From PVC group bacterium (GTDB lineage Bacteria > Verrucomicrobiota > Kiritimatiellia > UBA8416): a stretch of DNA of 64,000 nt. The notes beneath the pieces are model-generated. The model was given only the letters and a program-made list of their open reading frames with translations, made no database searches and was not told the DNA's origin. Shown here in pieces: positions 50,518-60,443 of the stretch. The stretch spans positions 62,001-126,000 of the forward strand of contig PXBF01000078.1 of the NCBI GenBank assembly GCA_003567005.1. The letters run 5' to 3'. The first letter of the stretch is position 1, and every line of letters begins with the position of its first letter. Made by a program: the position numbers and the translations under genes.

Positions 50518-50695
50518 TAAGAAATCGCTTTTCAGATCAAATGGGTATACCCCTGTTGGGGTTTCACTTGCCGAAAGTTTTTCCAATCAATGAAAGAATG
50601 ACGATACTCTTCCGCGCATGACCTCACCGATTGCGAGCCGTTTCCGGAGAGCGGAGAGAATAAGATATATTCTGTAAGCACATGGTGGTTGTATT

Positions 50696-52405
50696 ATGTC
50701 AATGATCGAAATGTTATTGGGGCTCGTGGGTGGGCTAGGATTATTCTTGTTTGGGATGACGCTTATGTCGGACGCCATGAAGGCGATTGCCGGTGGCCGG
50801 CTGAAGCAGCTTCTGACAGCGCTGACACGCAAGCGCATCGTGGCGGTTGCACTTGGCGCCGTCGCGACAATGTTGGTTCAATCCAGTTCGGCGACAACCG
50901 TCATGACGGTTGGTTTTGTAAATGCGGGGTTGCTATCCCTGCGGCAGTCTCTTTGTGTTGTACTTGGTGCGAATGTCGGCACCACGATCACTGCCTGGCT
51001 TGTATCCATCTTCGGATTTGGTGGTTTTAAAATCACGGCCTATGCCTTGCCAATCGTTGGCGTCGGCTTTTTTATGCACGTGCTTGCTCGCAGTCAGCGC
51101 AATAAACAAATTGGCATGATCCTGCTTGGTTTCGGATTGCTTTTTATTGGTGTTGATTTCATGCAGCTTACATTTGCCCCCATAAAAGATAGTGCCGAAG
51201 CTCAACAAGTCCTGATTCGGCTGTCCAGCTATCCGCTGCTGGCCGTGTTGGCCGGTACCGTTTTAACCATACTCATGCAAAGTAGCTCTGCTTCCATCAT
51301 GGTCATTCAAGTTCTCGCGTTACAGGGGGCTTTCGGTACGGACTGGCCTATTGCCATGAACCTCGTGCTACCATTCATTCTGGGTGATAATATTGGCACC
51401 ACGATCACGGCACAGCTAGCGGCCAGCCGCGCTTCTCGCAACGCCAAGCGCGCGGCTATGGGGCACACGATTTTCAATGTCATCGGAGTATTGTATGTTC
51501 TGCCGCTGGTATGGATCGGCGTTTTCGGCCGTTTTGTTTCCTGGGTGACACCTTGGCAACTATCCCAGAGCACGATCATGGCAGAAATGGCAGCAGCGAA
51601 TACCATCATTAAAGTTGTCAATACTGCACTATTTATTCCTTTGATCGGTGTTCTCGAGGCCATTGTGGTGCGCTTGATCCCTATGCGTGCAGAAGAGGCA
51701 GAGGAGAAGCCCGTCGTTCTTGAAGAACACCTGCTCCAGACGCCGGTCATTGCATTCGAGCAAGTATCCTTGGAAATCCAACGTATGACGAAAATTGCCA
51801 GAAAAGCTTCACGTAAGGCGATCAGTACATTGATTGATGGTGATGTCAAAAGTCGGAAGACGGTTTTGAAACGGGAAGAGCAAACCGACGAATTCCAGTA
51901 TGAAATCACTGCCTATCTCAGTAAACTCGCATTGCATGCTCTTCCGCAGGAACTCTCAAGCAGAATACCTGTACTACTGCACACGGTAAATGACTTGGAG
52001 CGAATCGGCGATCTTGCTGTAAACATTGTAGAGATTGCGGAACGTAAAACGAGCCGTAACCTAAAATTCAAAGACCCCGCACTGAAAGAAATTCGTCAAC
52101 TTGAATCGTTATTGATGGAAATGTTCGAACATGTGCTTGATGCCATCAAAAGAGGTAATCCCGCGGATGCTTCACAAGCGATGGATGTGGAGCAAAAATT
52201 GAACCGTATGCAGGTGTCATTGCGGAAGGAGTATGCGCAGCGCATTAGCGCGAACGGATGCTCACCGGAGGTCGGTTTGGTCTTAATTGACTTTGTGGAT
52301 AATGCAGAAAAAATCGGTGATCATCTTGCGAACATTGCCCAGTCTGTAATGGTTGGACTGCAATGGGATCACCATGAAGATTTGCGTCTGACAGGAGCGG
52401 TTTGA
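50696..52405 (+). CDS. Na/Pi cotransporter family protein with PhoU domain
   Basis: 569 residues. Two inverted membrane repeats each contain the Q-S-S-S motif (V-Q-S-S-S-A-T-T and M-Q-S-S-S-A-S-I) and a G-A-N-V-G-T-T-I-T / G-D-N-I-G-T-T-I-T block. The C-terminal 210 residues are a cytosolic PhoU-like helical domain (V-N-D-L-E-R-I-G-D-L-A, then F-V-D-N-A-E-K-I-G-D-H-L-A). Imports phosphate with sodium; the PhoU part probably restrains uptake. Functionally it links to the polyphosphate genes at 2248-5954, though not cotranscribed. Confidence 0.93.
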   Translation: MSMIEMLLGLVGGLGLFLFGMTLMSDAMKAIAGGRLKQLLTALTRKRIVAVALGAVATMLVQSSSATTVMTVGFVNAGLLSLRQSLCVVLGANVGTTITAWLVSIFGFGGFKITAYALPIVGVGFFMHVLARSQRNKQIGMILLGFGLLFIGVDFMQLTFAPIKDSAEAQQVLIRLSSYPLLAVLAGTVLTILMQSSSASIMVIQVLALQGAFGTDWPIAMNLVLPFILGDNIGTTITAQLAASRASRNAKRAAMGHTIFNVIGVLYVLPLVWIGVFGRFVSWVTPWQLSQSTIMAEMAAANTIIKVVNTALFIPLIGVLEAIVVRLIPMRAEEAEEKPVVLEEHLLQTPVIAFEQVSLEIQRMTKIARKASRKAISTLIDGDVKSRKTVLKREEQTDEFQYEITAYLSKLALHALPQELSSRIPVLLHTVNDLERIGDLAVNIVEIAERKTSRNLKFKDPALKEIRQLESLLMEMFEHVLDAIKRGNPADASQAMDVEQKLNRMQVSLRKEYAQRISANGCSPEVGLVLIDFVDNAEKIGDHLANIAQSVMVGLQWDHHEDLRLTGAV

Positions 52406-52463
52406 TGCTGTAAAGGATGCATACAAAGACGGCCAGGGGATTGCTTCGAGAAAGGTAAAGAGT

Positions 52464-55196
52464 ATGTCGTTCGGTTATCGTAAGTTACCCATCACATGTT
52501 TTTCCATTCTCTTTGTGCTGATGGTTATGCCCATGTGGGGTAGCGCGACCCCGTATATCTGGATCGAGGCAACAGAGGCTGTGGTTCACGATGTGACGCA
52601 TCATAACTGGTATAATCGATTGGATCGCTCACACTTTTCGCAAGAGACTTGGGTCACGCATTATGACGGAAGCAAACCGGGGATTCTCGGCTATGACATG
52701 AATGTGCCCCTGTCAGGGATATATCGGTTGTGGGTGCGGGCCAATCCGAGTAATACCGGACTCGCTTGGCGTCTTGATGATGGCGACTGGCAGGCACTGG
52801 ACATGCAGCAAAGCAGGGAGCGACTCAATGTTGCAGCAGACGGTAGCTTGGATCATCGTTTCATCGCGTGGATCGACGCAGGCACTGTAGCGCTGAAAGA
52901 AGGGCAACAACGCATAACGTTCCGCATGAAAGGTGGCATTCAGAACAGCGGCATACTGGATTGTTTTGTTTTACACGCAAATCGTTCATGGAATCCGAGC
53001 GGCATCTCTAGACCCGGAACGGTTTCCGGTAGAGCTACTGATGGGTATGTGGCATGGGAGCCGCCAGCATGGCACGCAGGACTCGATTCGGTAATCTGCC
53101 TGCGCCATCTCAATGAGGATGTGGCCGGGCAATCCGGATTTGTCAGACGGGAAGGGGATCAATTCTTTCTTGGTAGTGGGAAACCGGTACGCTTCTGGAC
53201 CGTGCAAGGAGATGCCTTGCAAGGACTCTCTCGGGATCGTCAGCGCTGGTGGGCGCAACGGTTAGCATCCTATGGCGTGAATCTCGTGCGCACGGGGGGC
53301 GGTGGTTTTTTCCAGGACTGGATGCGAGGGGACCGGGATGCGTTCGCGCGCAGGCTGGACAAGTATCACGCTTTGCTGGCTTCCTTGAAAAGCGAGGGTA
53401 TCTACCTCTATATCAACCATCTTTTCTGGAATACGCACGTGAATGTAACACTGCCTAGCGATGTTTTTCCCGGGTTTGAAGACGGGCATCGCGCCAATGC
53501 ACTCCTTTTTTTCAGTGAAGCATTTCAGGATTACTACCTCGAATTCTTGCAGGCTTTATTAACGGAAAAGAATCCTTACACGGGCATATCGCTTGCCGAA
53601 GATCCGGCACTCGCATTTGTGGAAATCCAGAACGAAAGTAGCCTGCTGTTCTGGTCCTTCAACCCGCAGAATTTCGTGGATACGGAACGCGCATTGATTG
53701 AGCGAAAGTTCGGCGATTGGTTGAAAGACCGTTACGGTACACTCACAGAGGCATTGGAATCTTGGGGGGCTCATGGTCACCCCCACCATATACATCGGGA
53801 GACGCTGCCAGATGATCTTGAGATTGGCCGTATGCGTCTTTATGGCGTTGGTCATTTAACGGGCGCGGACTGGGCCCGGAACCAGCATAATGACCAGCGC
53901 GCAAGCGACCAATTGCAATTTATGGTCGAGACCCAGAAGGCATTCTATGCAAGAGTGTCAAACAAGTTACGGGCCATGGGGGTGCAGGCTTTGATTGTGC
54001 CCAGCAATTGGAAGACGGCTGACGAACGTGTGCTGGGAGCCCTTGAGCATTACACCTATACAGCCACCGATGTCATCGCCAACAATGTCTATTTCGGCAC
54101 CGATCACCCGCGGGGTGGTAACCCGCGTTTCTATCGGATTGAGGTAGGGGACCGATTTCGTAACCGTAGCGCCTTGAAGATGCCTGAAGAGGTTAGATCG
54201 TTGCAGCATCAGCGCACTGCCAACTTCCCCTATCTTGTGACGGAAAATAACTGGAATCGTCCCAATCGGTTCCGCGCCGAATTTCCGGTGCTTGTCTCGG
54301 CCTATGGATCGCTATCGGGCATCAATGGTTGGCTCTTTTTTACTCTCGGAAGCGATCCCTGGGATCATGCAATGAATGTCTGGGGAATCAATGACACGAC
54401 GGTGCTGGGGCAGTTTCCCGGCACCGCACTCATGTATCGTCGTGGTGACATACGGCAGGCCGGAACCGTGTATCATGAGCCACTTCGCTATGATGACCTC
54501 ATTGCCTTCAAGGGACAGGCCATGCGTGCGGCTGATGGTATCGGCGATCCGCTGTATAACGAGATGCTCGAACAAGTACAACAGGACGATTTTCGGCCAT
54601 CCGTGATTGATCCGCTGAGTTTTTATGTCGGGCGCGTAACGCGGAGTGTGGGGAAGGGTGAAGAAGACGCGGTCGTATCTGACTTGACGCCGTATATTGA
54701 TCGCCGGAAGAAGCATATCCGTAGTATCACTGGCCAACTTAGCTGGAATTACGCAGTCGGATACATGACGATCAATACCCCGCGCGCTCAGGGGGTGACT
54801 GGCTTTCTCCAGCAGGCTAGTCGTATCGAATTGGAGGATATTGTCATCGAAAGTCATAACGAGTATGGCTCGATCCTTGTGATCGCGCTGGATGACAAAC
54901 CGTTATCATGCTCAAACAGTATTCTTGTTCAAGCGGCGACGGAGGACAAGGCATACGGCTTTACTACCACAAAAGGCGATGACGGAATCAATGTTATTAC
55001 CAGACTGCGAGGCTATCCGCTCAACATGAAACCTGTGGATGCAAACATCATTCTCAAAGGGGCTCGTCATATTCAGGCTGCGGTGCTGGATGGTAATGGT
55101 GTGATGAAAGATGCTGATATTGAAGTGGAAGGAGTTGAAAAAGGAATGCGGGTACGTTTGCCAAGTGACAATCTCTACTTGTGGTTGCATCGATAA
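52464..55196 (+). CDS. Secreted clan GH-A glycoside hydrolase (GH5/GH42-like)
   Basis: 910 residues with a signal peptide (about 1-29). An N-terminal beta-sandwich (about 30-175) resembles a carbohydrate-binding module (G-I-Y-R-L-W-V-R-A-N). The TIM barrel (about 220-640) has Y-G-V-N-L-V-R-T-G-G, L-A-F-V-E-I-Q-N-E-S-S with acid/base Glu391, and Y-L-V-T-E-N-N-W with likely nucleophile Glu594. The C-terminal 250 residues are beta-rich. The subfamily and substrate are not evident. It stands apart from the 9-41 kb locus but could join in degrading the same glycan. Confidence 0.8.
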   Translation: MSFGYRKLPITCFSILFVLMVMPMWGSATPYIWIEATEAVVHDVTHHNWYNRLDRSHFSQETWVTHYDGSKPGILGYDMNVPLSGIYRLWVRANPSNTGLAWRLDDGDWQALDMQQSRERLNVAADGSLDHRFIAWIDAGTVALKEGQQRITFRMKGGIQNSGILDCFVLHANRSWNPSGISRPGTVSGRATDGYVAWEPPAWHAGLDSVICLRHLNEDVAGQSGFVRREGDQFFLGSGKPVRFWTVQGDALQGLSRDRQRWWAQRLASYGVNLVRTGGGGFFQDWMRGDRDAFARRLDKYHALLASLKSEGIYLYINHLFWNTHVNVTLPSDVFPGFEDGHRANALLFFSEAFQDYYLEFLQALLTEKNPYTGISLAEDPALAFVEIQNESSLLFWSFNPQNFVDTERALIERKFGDWLKDRYGTLTEALESWGAHGHPHHIHRETLPDDLEIGRMRLYGVGHLTGADWARNQHNDQRASDQLQFMVETQKAFYARVSNKLRAMGVQALIVPSNWKTADERVLGALEHYTYTATDVIANNVYFGTDHPRGGNPRFYRIEVGDRFRNRSALKMPEEVRSLQHQRTANFPYLVTENNWNRPNRFRAEFPVLVSAYGSLSGINGWLFFTLGSDPWDHAMNVWGINDTTVLGQFPGTALMYRRGDIRQAGTVYHEPLRYDDLIAFKGQAMRAADGIGDPLYNEMLEQVQQDDFRPSVIDPLSFYVGRVTRSVGKGEEDAVVSDLTPYIDRRKKHIRSITGQLSWNYAVGYMTINTPRAQGVTGFLQQASRIELEDIVIESHNEYGSILVIALDDKPLSCSNSILVQAATEDKAYGFTTTKGDDGINVITRLRGYPLNMKPVDANIILKGARHIQAAVLDGNGVMKDADIEVEGVEKGMRVRLPSDNLYLWLHR

Positions 55197-55496
55197 TATG
55201 AGTAGAGGCTTGATGTGTCTGAAGAATATCTCGGAGGGACTATTTAATGCTCAGCCTGTACAGTATCCATTCAACTATCTGAACCGACTTTCGCAATACG
55301 AGAAATGTCACATATTTAATGGATGCTCCTTCTGGTAGTGTTTCAGCGATAATAAAGAATGGCCCTACGCCTTTTGATCTGGTTTCAACGCCGATCCTGA
55401 TCGGACTCCTCATTGACGCCAGATCATGACTCCTTTACAGTGGCAGTGACAGAGCATAGCTTCGGATCGTACTCCCATGGAGAGGGATCGCGCGTA

Positions 55497-57449
55497 ATGT
55501 CTGAATACAAGGGAATCATCCCCAATGGGGCAAATAGCATGAATAAGAACGCTGAGGGAACATCAACTATCGATGCCGTCAGGTCCCGGTGCTCGCGGGT
55601 TGCGCTTCGTGCTGCGCGCTTTCTACAGTCCGTACGCACCCCTGAGAAAATGGTAAAAGGGCTCGTGCCGATTTTACAGGCCTTGCCCTTGGTAGACTCG
55701 GGCGGAATCTACCTGCTTTCCGATGATCGCCGCACATTCCGCCTTATGGAACACTGGGGACTGTCTCCCACATTTATACGAAAAGTTCAGGCTTTTGATG
55801 TTGATTCTGAATGGGGCAAGGCTCTATATACAGGTTCTCCGATAACGTCACGCAAGCCGCTGCTATCCGACGATATCCAATCCACGCAGCTCCGTCAGCG
55901 CGAGAAGATGGAAACATTTTGCAATATCCCTATACGAGAAAAGAAACGAGTGCTGGGGTCCGTTAATGTTTCTGCCCACCAAGACGTCCCATTCAAGCTC
56001 TATAGGCTAATAGAGAAGACGATGCAATCCATTGGCCCACAAATGGCCAACGCGCTTGCGCGAATTGAAAACCAGATGGAGATTGAAAATCAGCGTAAAA
56101 ACCTTCTGGCAATCTTTCGTAGCCTGCCCGAAATGCTCGTTGTGGCCGACAGGCAAGGAACCATTCTTTATGCTAATCCCGCAATGGGACGGGTGATCGG
56201 TTGCGGTGCATCTGCCCTGAAAGGCCGCACCATCGAAACGCTGCATCCCCCGGAAAAACAAGCCGAGGCTACGCGCATCAAAAAAGAGGTGTATTCCGGT
56301 AGCATGTCCCGTTTTACGCTCCCGCTCATTCGAGAAGATGGACGTTGGATGCCCGCTGAAGTTTCTGTGGCACAAGGCATCTGGGACGGAAAACCTTCCT
56401 TGTTTGCGGCCATACGCGATTTATCCGAACGTGTCAGGTTGGAGCAGGTCCTTCGCGAAAGTGAGGAGAACTTCAGAGCACTGGTGCAGAATGCCCGTAA
56501 CGGCGTTGTTGTCTTAACCTGTGCGGAACGCCCGCCACAATTTGCTAACCAGCGTACCGCTGAAATGCTGCAGTGTTCTCCTCGTGCGCTGCTTCGCCGT
56601 CCCGTTTCAAGCTGGTTGCACCCAAGTATACCCGGCACGCTGGAAAAAACGCTGGCCGATGCCATGGCCGGACGAACTGTGACGCCGGATAGCGAAGCTC
56701 TCATCGGACTTCCGAGTGGGGGAACCGTACCCGTTGAACTTACCTATACAAGAACACAATGGAAAGGTTCCCCAGCTCTTCTTGTTGACATTCACGATGT
56801 TTCCTGGCGGCGACGCCTACAGCGCCAAGTGGTCAATAGCGTCACGTGGGAACGGGAAAATATTGCACGCGTACTGCATGATGGAATCGCACAGCAAGTA
56901 GCTGGGACCGCCTACCTGAGTAAGGCACTGGAAAAAGCACTGCGAACCAGACACCTAAAAGAGGCTGAACAAGCTAAACAAGTAAGCGCGTCTCTTATGG
57001 AATGCCAACAGCAAATTCGTACCCTCTCGCGTGCATTATTACCGGATGTCCAGGGACATATGGTTACCAATCTGGAGCGCCTCGCGCAATCGGTACAAAC
57101 CTTTTTCGGTATCCGCTGTATCATGGAGGGACTCGAAACAATTGCCGACATTAATGGGGCCAGAGCCGGACACATTTTCTACATTATCCAGGAAGCGGTC
57201 ATGAATGCCGTCCGCCACGGAAAGCCGACATTCGTGCGGGTCACGGTCAGCAGCATAGCAAATGGACAGACAAAAGTCTCCATAGCCGATAATGGTTCAG
57301 GGTTTGTCCCCGAAGATGTGCACAAGGATTCATTCGGTTTGCATCTTTTGCGATATCGGGCAGAGCGCCTTGGCGGCACAGTGCATATTCACGCTCAAGA
57401 AGGTCAAGGATCAGAAATCACCTGCACATTTCTAGGTGGCGGTGAATAA
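55497..57449 (+). CDS. GAF/PAS sensor histidine kinase (NarL-type)
   Basis: 650 residues from the ATG at 55497 (GAGAGGG ten bases upstream); the frame extends to a TTG at 55413. GAF domain about 25-190, then two PAS domains (about 200-320, 330-440). The HisKA_3 block has E-N-I-A-R-V-L-H-D-G-I-A-Q-Q with phospho-acceptor His461. The ATPase domain shows Q-E-A-V-M-N-A-V-R-H-G, I-A-D-N-G-S-G-F and G-L-H-L-L-R-Y-R-A-E-R-L-G-G. No membrane segment, so a cytosolic sensor. No response regulator lies next to it, so its partner is elsewhere. Confidence 0.9.
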   Translation: MSEYKGIIPNGANSMNKNAEGTSTIDAVRSRCSRVALRAARFLQSVRTPEKMVKGLVPILQALPLVDSGGIYLLSDDRRTFRLMEHWGLSPTFIRKVQAFDVDSEWGKALYTGSPITSRKPLLSDDIQSTQLRQREKMETFCNIPIREKKRVLGSVNVSAHQDVPFKLYRLIEKTMQSIGPQMANALARIENQMEIENQRKNLLAIFRSLPEMLVVADRQGTILYANPAMGRVIGCGASALKGRTIETLHPPEKQAEATRIKKEVYSGSMSRFTLPLIREDGRWMPAEVSVAQGIWDGKPSLFAAIRDLSERVRLEQVLRESEENFRALVQNARNGVVVLTCAERPPQFANQRTAEMLQCSPRALLRRPVSSWLHPSIPGTLEKTLADAMAGRTVTPDSEALIGLPSGGTVPVELTYTRTQWKGSPALLVDIHDVSWRRRLQRQVVNSVTWERENIARVLHDGIAQQVAGTAYLSKALEKALRTRHLKEAEQAKQVSASLMECQQQIRTLSRALLPDVQGHMVTNLERLAQSVQTFFGIRCIMEGLETIADINGARAGHIFYIIQEAVMNAVRHGKPTFVRVTVSSIANGQTKVSIADNGSGFVPEDVHKDSFGLHLLRYRAERLGGTVHIHAQEGQGSEITCTFLGGGE

Positions 57450-57849
57450 GTTTTCACTTTTTATTCGATAGTGACAGGATCCATGGGTGGTCATATTTAA
57501 GTTTTAAACCGCTAAGTTCCGACAGGGCCTGTTCATCAGCCGCATAATGGGGCAGCGGCTATAGGGCACCCATGATCAGTAATACATATCAGATCATCGT
57601 GCTCGACACGGCGTACATAGGCAAACGCACCGGTTGTTTGGCGAGTTAACAGCCATTAAGGAATGCCAGAGTGTAAGAAGACGGTGCCGAGCGACGAGTG
57701 TCGGGAACTGGCTTGCCTTGCCACTCACGTTTCTCGTTCCGGATAGTCATTCACCGGTTGAGCTTCGCCTCTGATGGATGCCCCTGTATGGCTACCTGCC
57801 AGATTCAAGCAGCGGACACTCAAAGCGAACGACTATCCGAGCAGTTCCC
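57450..57849. other. Intergenic stretch, no gene seen
   Basis: 400 bases between the kinase and the LamG-like pseudogene. AGCCGC...GCGGCT near 57537-57560 is a small stem. No coding frame of known kind, promoter of good quality or repeat shared with other parts of the window. Confidence 0.5.
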
Positions 57850-58827
57850 TCAATCCACTATGAACAGCGTGCCGGGGGGAGCAGGCCTACCAAGGACGGA
57901 ACCGTAGGTCCGGCCCATCCGGATTTCGTCGAAAATCGACTGGCCCGTGTCCCAGAGTACAATCCGGTCGAAGGTGGACTGGTCGAAGTCGGCCGTCAGG
58001 GAGGCGACCGCTTCCGCCTCGTCGGGCTCGTCCTGGGTGACGTCCGTGATGTTGAAGATGTATAGTTCGTCCGGCGTTCCCTCTGGCTTCCAGTTGATCT
58101 TTCCGACCACCAGCATCGTGTCGAAATGCGTGCCGCCGGATTGTAGGGTCGGCGTAAAAGTTGCCACATCGACGGTGGCGGAATCCGAGTTAATGAAGGC
58201 CACAGCGTTGGGACTTCCCGTGCCGTCGCTAGGCACTCCTTCATTGTCGGTTCTTAATCCAACACCGAACCCCTGGCCCGGTCCATCCATGTTGCCGTTA
58301 GAAGAACCGTCGGTAGCATCGCCGGCGACCATCCGATTGTCACCAAAGATGAAGGTTCCCTGCCGGGCGTTGCCCTGGGCGGTGGCTCCAAGGAGTATCG
58401 AGAACCAGATCGTGGTCTCGTCCTGCGTCAGATCCGTCAGCTCTTCGGCAGAGATCGATCGTTCAGCCCACCGCTGGCCCGCAGGACCGAAACGGGTCAA
58501 AGCGCTCCCCACGGTAGGAAGTCCCGGGAACTCTAATCCGCCATCCTCATTCACGGTCGTTCCATCGCCAAGGTTGAAGTTTGTGCGCCCGGTTTGGAAT
58601 TGCTGGTTAAAGCCGCCTACGACCCAGGCATCATCGAAGCCAACCCCGCCTTCCTAGCCGTTGAGGTTGACGTTATCGCCTTCATAGTCGAACCCCTCGT
58701 AGACCAGCAAGTCCGGCACGTTGACGACTTCCGCCGTCTCTTCCGCCCGTGTAGTAATAGCCCAGAATCCCAGAGCCACCGCCATCGCTGTTGCGCCGAC
58801 TCGTCGACACGCTGCTCTCTGTCTCAT
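57850..58827 (-). pseudogene. LamG-like secreted protein interrupted by one in-frame amber codon
   Basis: The start at 58827 has AAGGAGGG upstream and is followed by a signal peptide (A-V-A-L-G-F-W-A). The frame reads L-L-V-Y-E-G-F-D-Y-E-G, N-L-N-G, then TAG at 58656-58654. It continues in the same frame E-G-G-V-G-F-D through D-E-I-R-M-G-R-T-Y-G-S-V to the stop at 57850, 325 sense codons in all. The paralogue at 49573 has N-G-Q-S-G-G at this place, so CAG has become TAG. No other lesion is visible. Either a young pseudogene or, less likely, a readthrough product. Confidence 0.8.
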
Positions 58828-59114
58828 GGCATCCCTCCTTGTTAGTTTTGTGTTTTCCGGTTTATGGATCCATGTACACCCTGTCACACATGCGTACCAC
58901 AAAATGAATTGAGGGCGCTATTATCACGAATCACACCATTTGTAAACCCTAATCAGACCGGAGGAATTTCCGGGTCCCCGAGATTTTCCCGACATTTTCA
59001 ATTTCTATCCATGGAAAAAGTTCGCGTTGTGCTAAAGTTGCCTTGGTGGTTTTCCTTCTCTGTGTGTTTTTTTTTCTAGATGTTCACGATGTATTGGCAT
59101 TTGAGAGTTAGGCG

Positions 59115-60206
59115 TTAGTTGCGATGGTGATTCAGGTATTGGAAGAAAGGTTCTTGCCGATTGGTATCATCATTGCTTTTGATTGTGTATTTCCATGTGT
59201 GTCCGAGTGCAGCGTCGAGTAGGATTAAAATATTTTGGTCTTGGCCTTGGTTGGGAATCAACTGGAAGCGTCCAGGGGTTGGAGGGTAGGTGTTGATGTC
59301 AGCCAGTATCTGGTTGATGCGTTGCAGATTGGTGGTGTCATTTTTAACCGAGAGTTTGCCTTGTAGCGGCAATGGTTGTATGGAGCTGCCTATCGGCCAA
59401 GTGACGCCATGCCGGGCGAAGAATGCTTGCCAACCTGCACTGCGCTCTTGTTCGGAAAGGTCGGCTTCCCAAAGCTCGGGATGGTAGTGATTTAGTCTTT
59501 TGATGGCGGATGGAGTGAGGTCATACATGCGGCTAAAAAAGCTTCCGTCACCAAAAAAACCCTGGGGTTTGATCTTAATCAGTCCGTTTGCAAATCTCCA
59601 TTGCAAGCCTGCTTGATCTGTGATGGCATCTAATGCCTGCCGCAAGGTTAGTTCACGTGCAGAAAAAGTGATCAGCGGAGGTGGCGGGTCCTCCTTCGTC
59701 AAATCAAAATCCTGTTTCGGTTTTTCGTTAGAGGGCTGAGTAAGGAAATGAAAATCAGCCGAGTAAAATCGTTTAGGCAGGGTTAAAAAAAGCGCCATAC
59801 TAAAGCCAGTTTGATCCGGGCTATGCGTAACACTCATCTCCTGCAGCAGCGATAGTACATCGCGTATATCAGCCTGCCGGACATTCAACTCCGGAATCAT
59901 GATTTGGTCCATTCGCTTCGTTAGCGCTGCTATTCTGTGCTGTTTTTCCCTGAACGCTGCTTGATTGTCATGAATACGTAGGGTCCATGCCTCTTCAACA
60001 GAGATTGGTACAAATGCACGGTCATCTTGTTTCCAGATATTGCCATCGATCGTGTCGAGTTTGAAGATGACTGGCGTTGTGTCTCCTGTTTGTGGGTGTG
60101 TTACAGGGATGGTCTGGACGACATGACGGATCGCGTGTGATTCTGATGATGCGAGCATCGTTGTGGTTGCAAGTGCAGCAAGGAGAAAACGTGTAGAGTT
60201 AGTCAT
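59115..60206 (-). CDS. Exported secretin-N-like protein
   Basis: 363 residues from the ATG at 60206 (AAAGG upstream); the frame extends to 60242. Signal peptide about 1-23. Two segments resemble secretin N/STN modules: I-P-E-L-N-V-R-Q-A-D-I-R-D-V-L-S-L-L-Q-E (about 105) and L-I-T-F-S-A-R-E-L-T-L-R-Q-A-L-D-A-I-T-D-Q-A-G (about 180). No secretin pore domain follows; the C-terminal third is predicted mixed alpha/beta with no family I know. Could be a periplasmic partner of a secretion or pilus system encoded elsewhere. Confidence 0.7.
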   Translation of the reverse strand: MTNSTRFLLAALATTTMLASSESHAIRHVVQTIPVTHPQTGDTTPVIFKLDTIDGNIWKQDDRAFVPISVEEAWTLRIHDNQAAFREKQHRIAALTKRMDQIMIPELNVRQADIRDVLSLLQEMSVTHSPDQTGFSMALFLTLPKRFYSADFHFLTQPSNEKPKQDFDLTKEDPPPPLITFSARELTLRQALDAITDQAGLQWRFANGLIKIKPQGFFGDGSFFSRMYDLTPSAIKRLNHYHPELWEADLSEQERSAGWQAFFARHGVTWPIGSSIQPLPLQGKLSVKNDTTNLQRINQILADINTYPPTPGRFQLIPNQGQDQNILILLDAALGHTWKYTIKSNDDTNRQEPFFQYLNHHRN

Positions 60207-60443
60207 GTTTTTGCCTTTATTAAGTTCCATGGCACGATCCACTGTTTTTATACCCGAACCCCTATCTGATGCACAGGAAGAAAATACGTCTTCCGTTGGC
60301 TTGTGTTGTCAATATGACATCGGCTGCTACAAGGTTATGATGGATGCGGATCATTTCAAACGATAGGATCAGTTTGGAAAGAAAAATGACGTTATGGGCG
60401 TATTGTGGTATTGGGATACTGGAACAATGTCTCGAAGGTGAAT

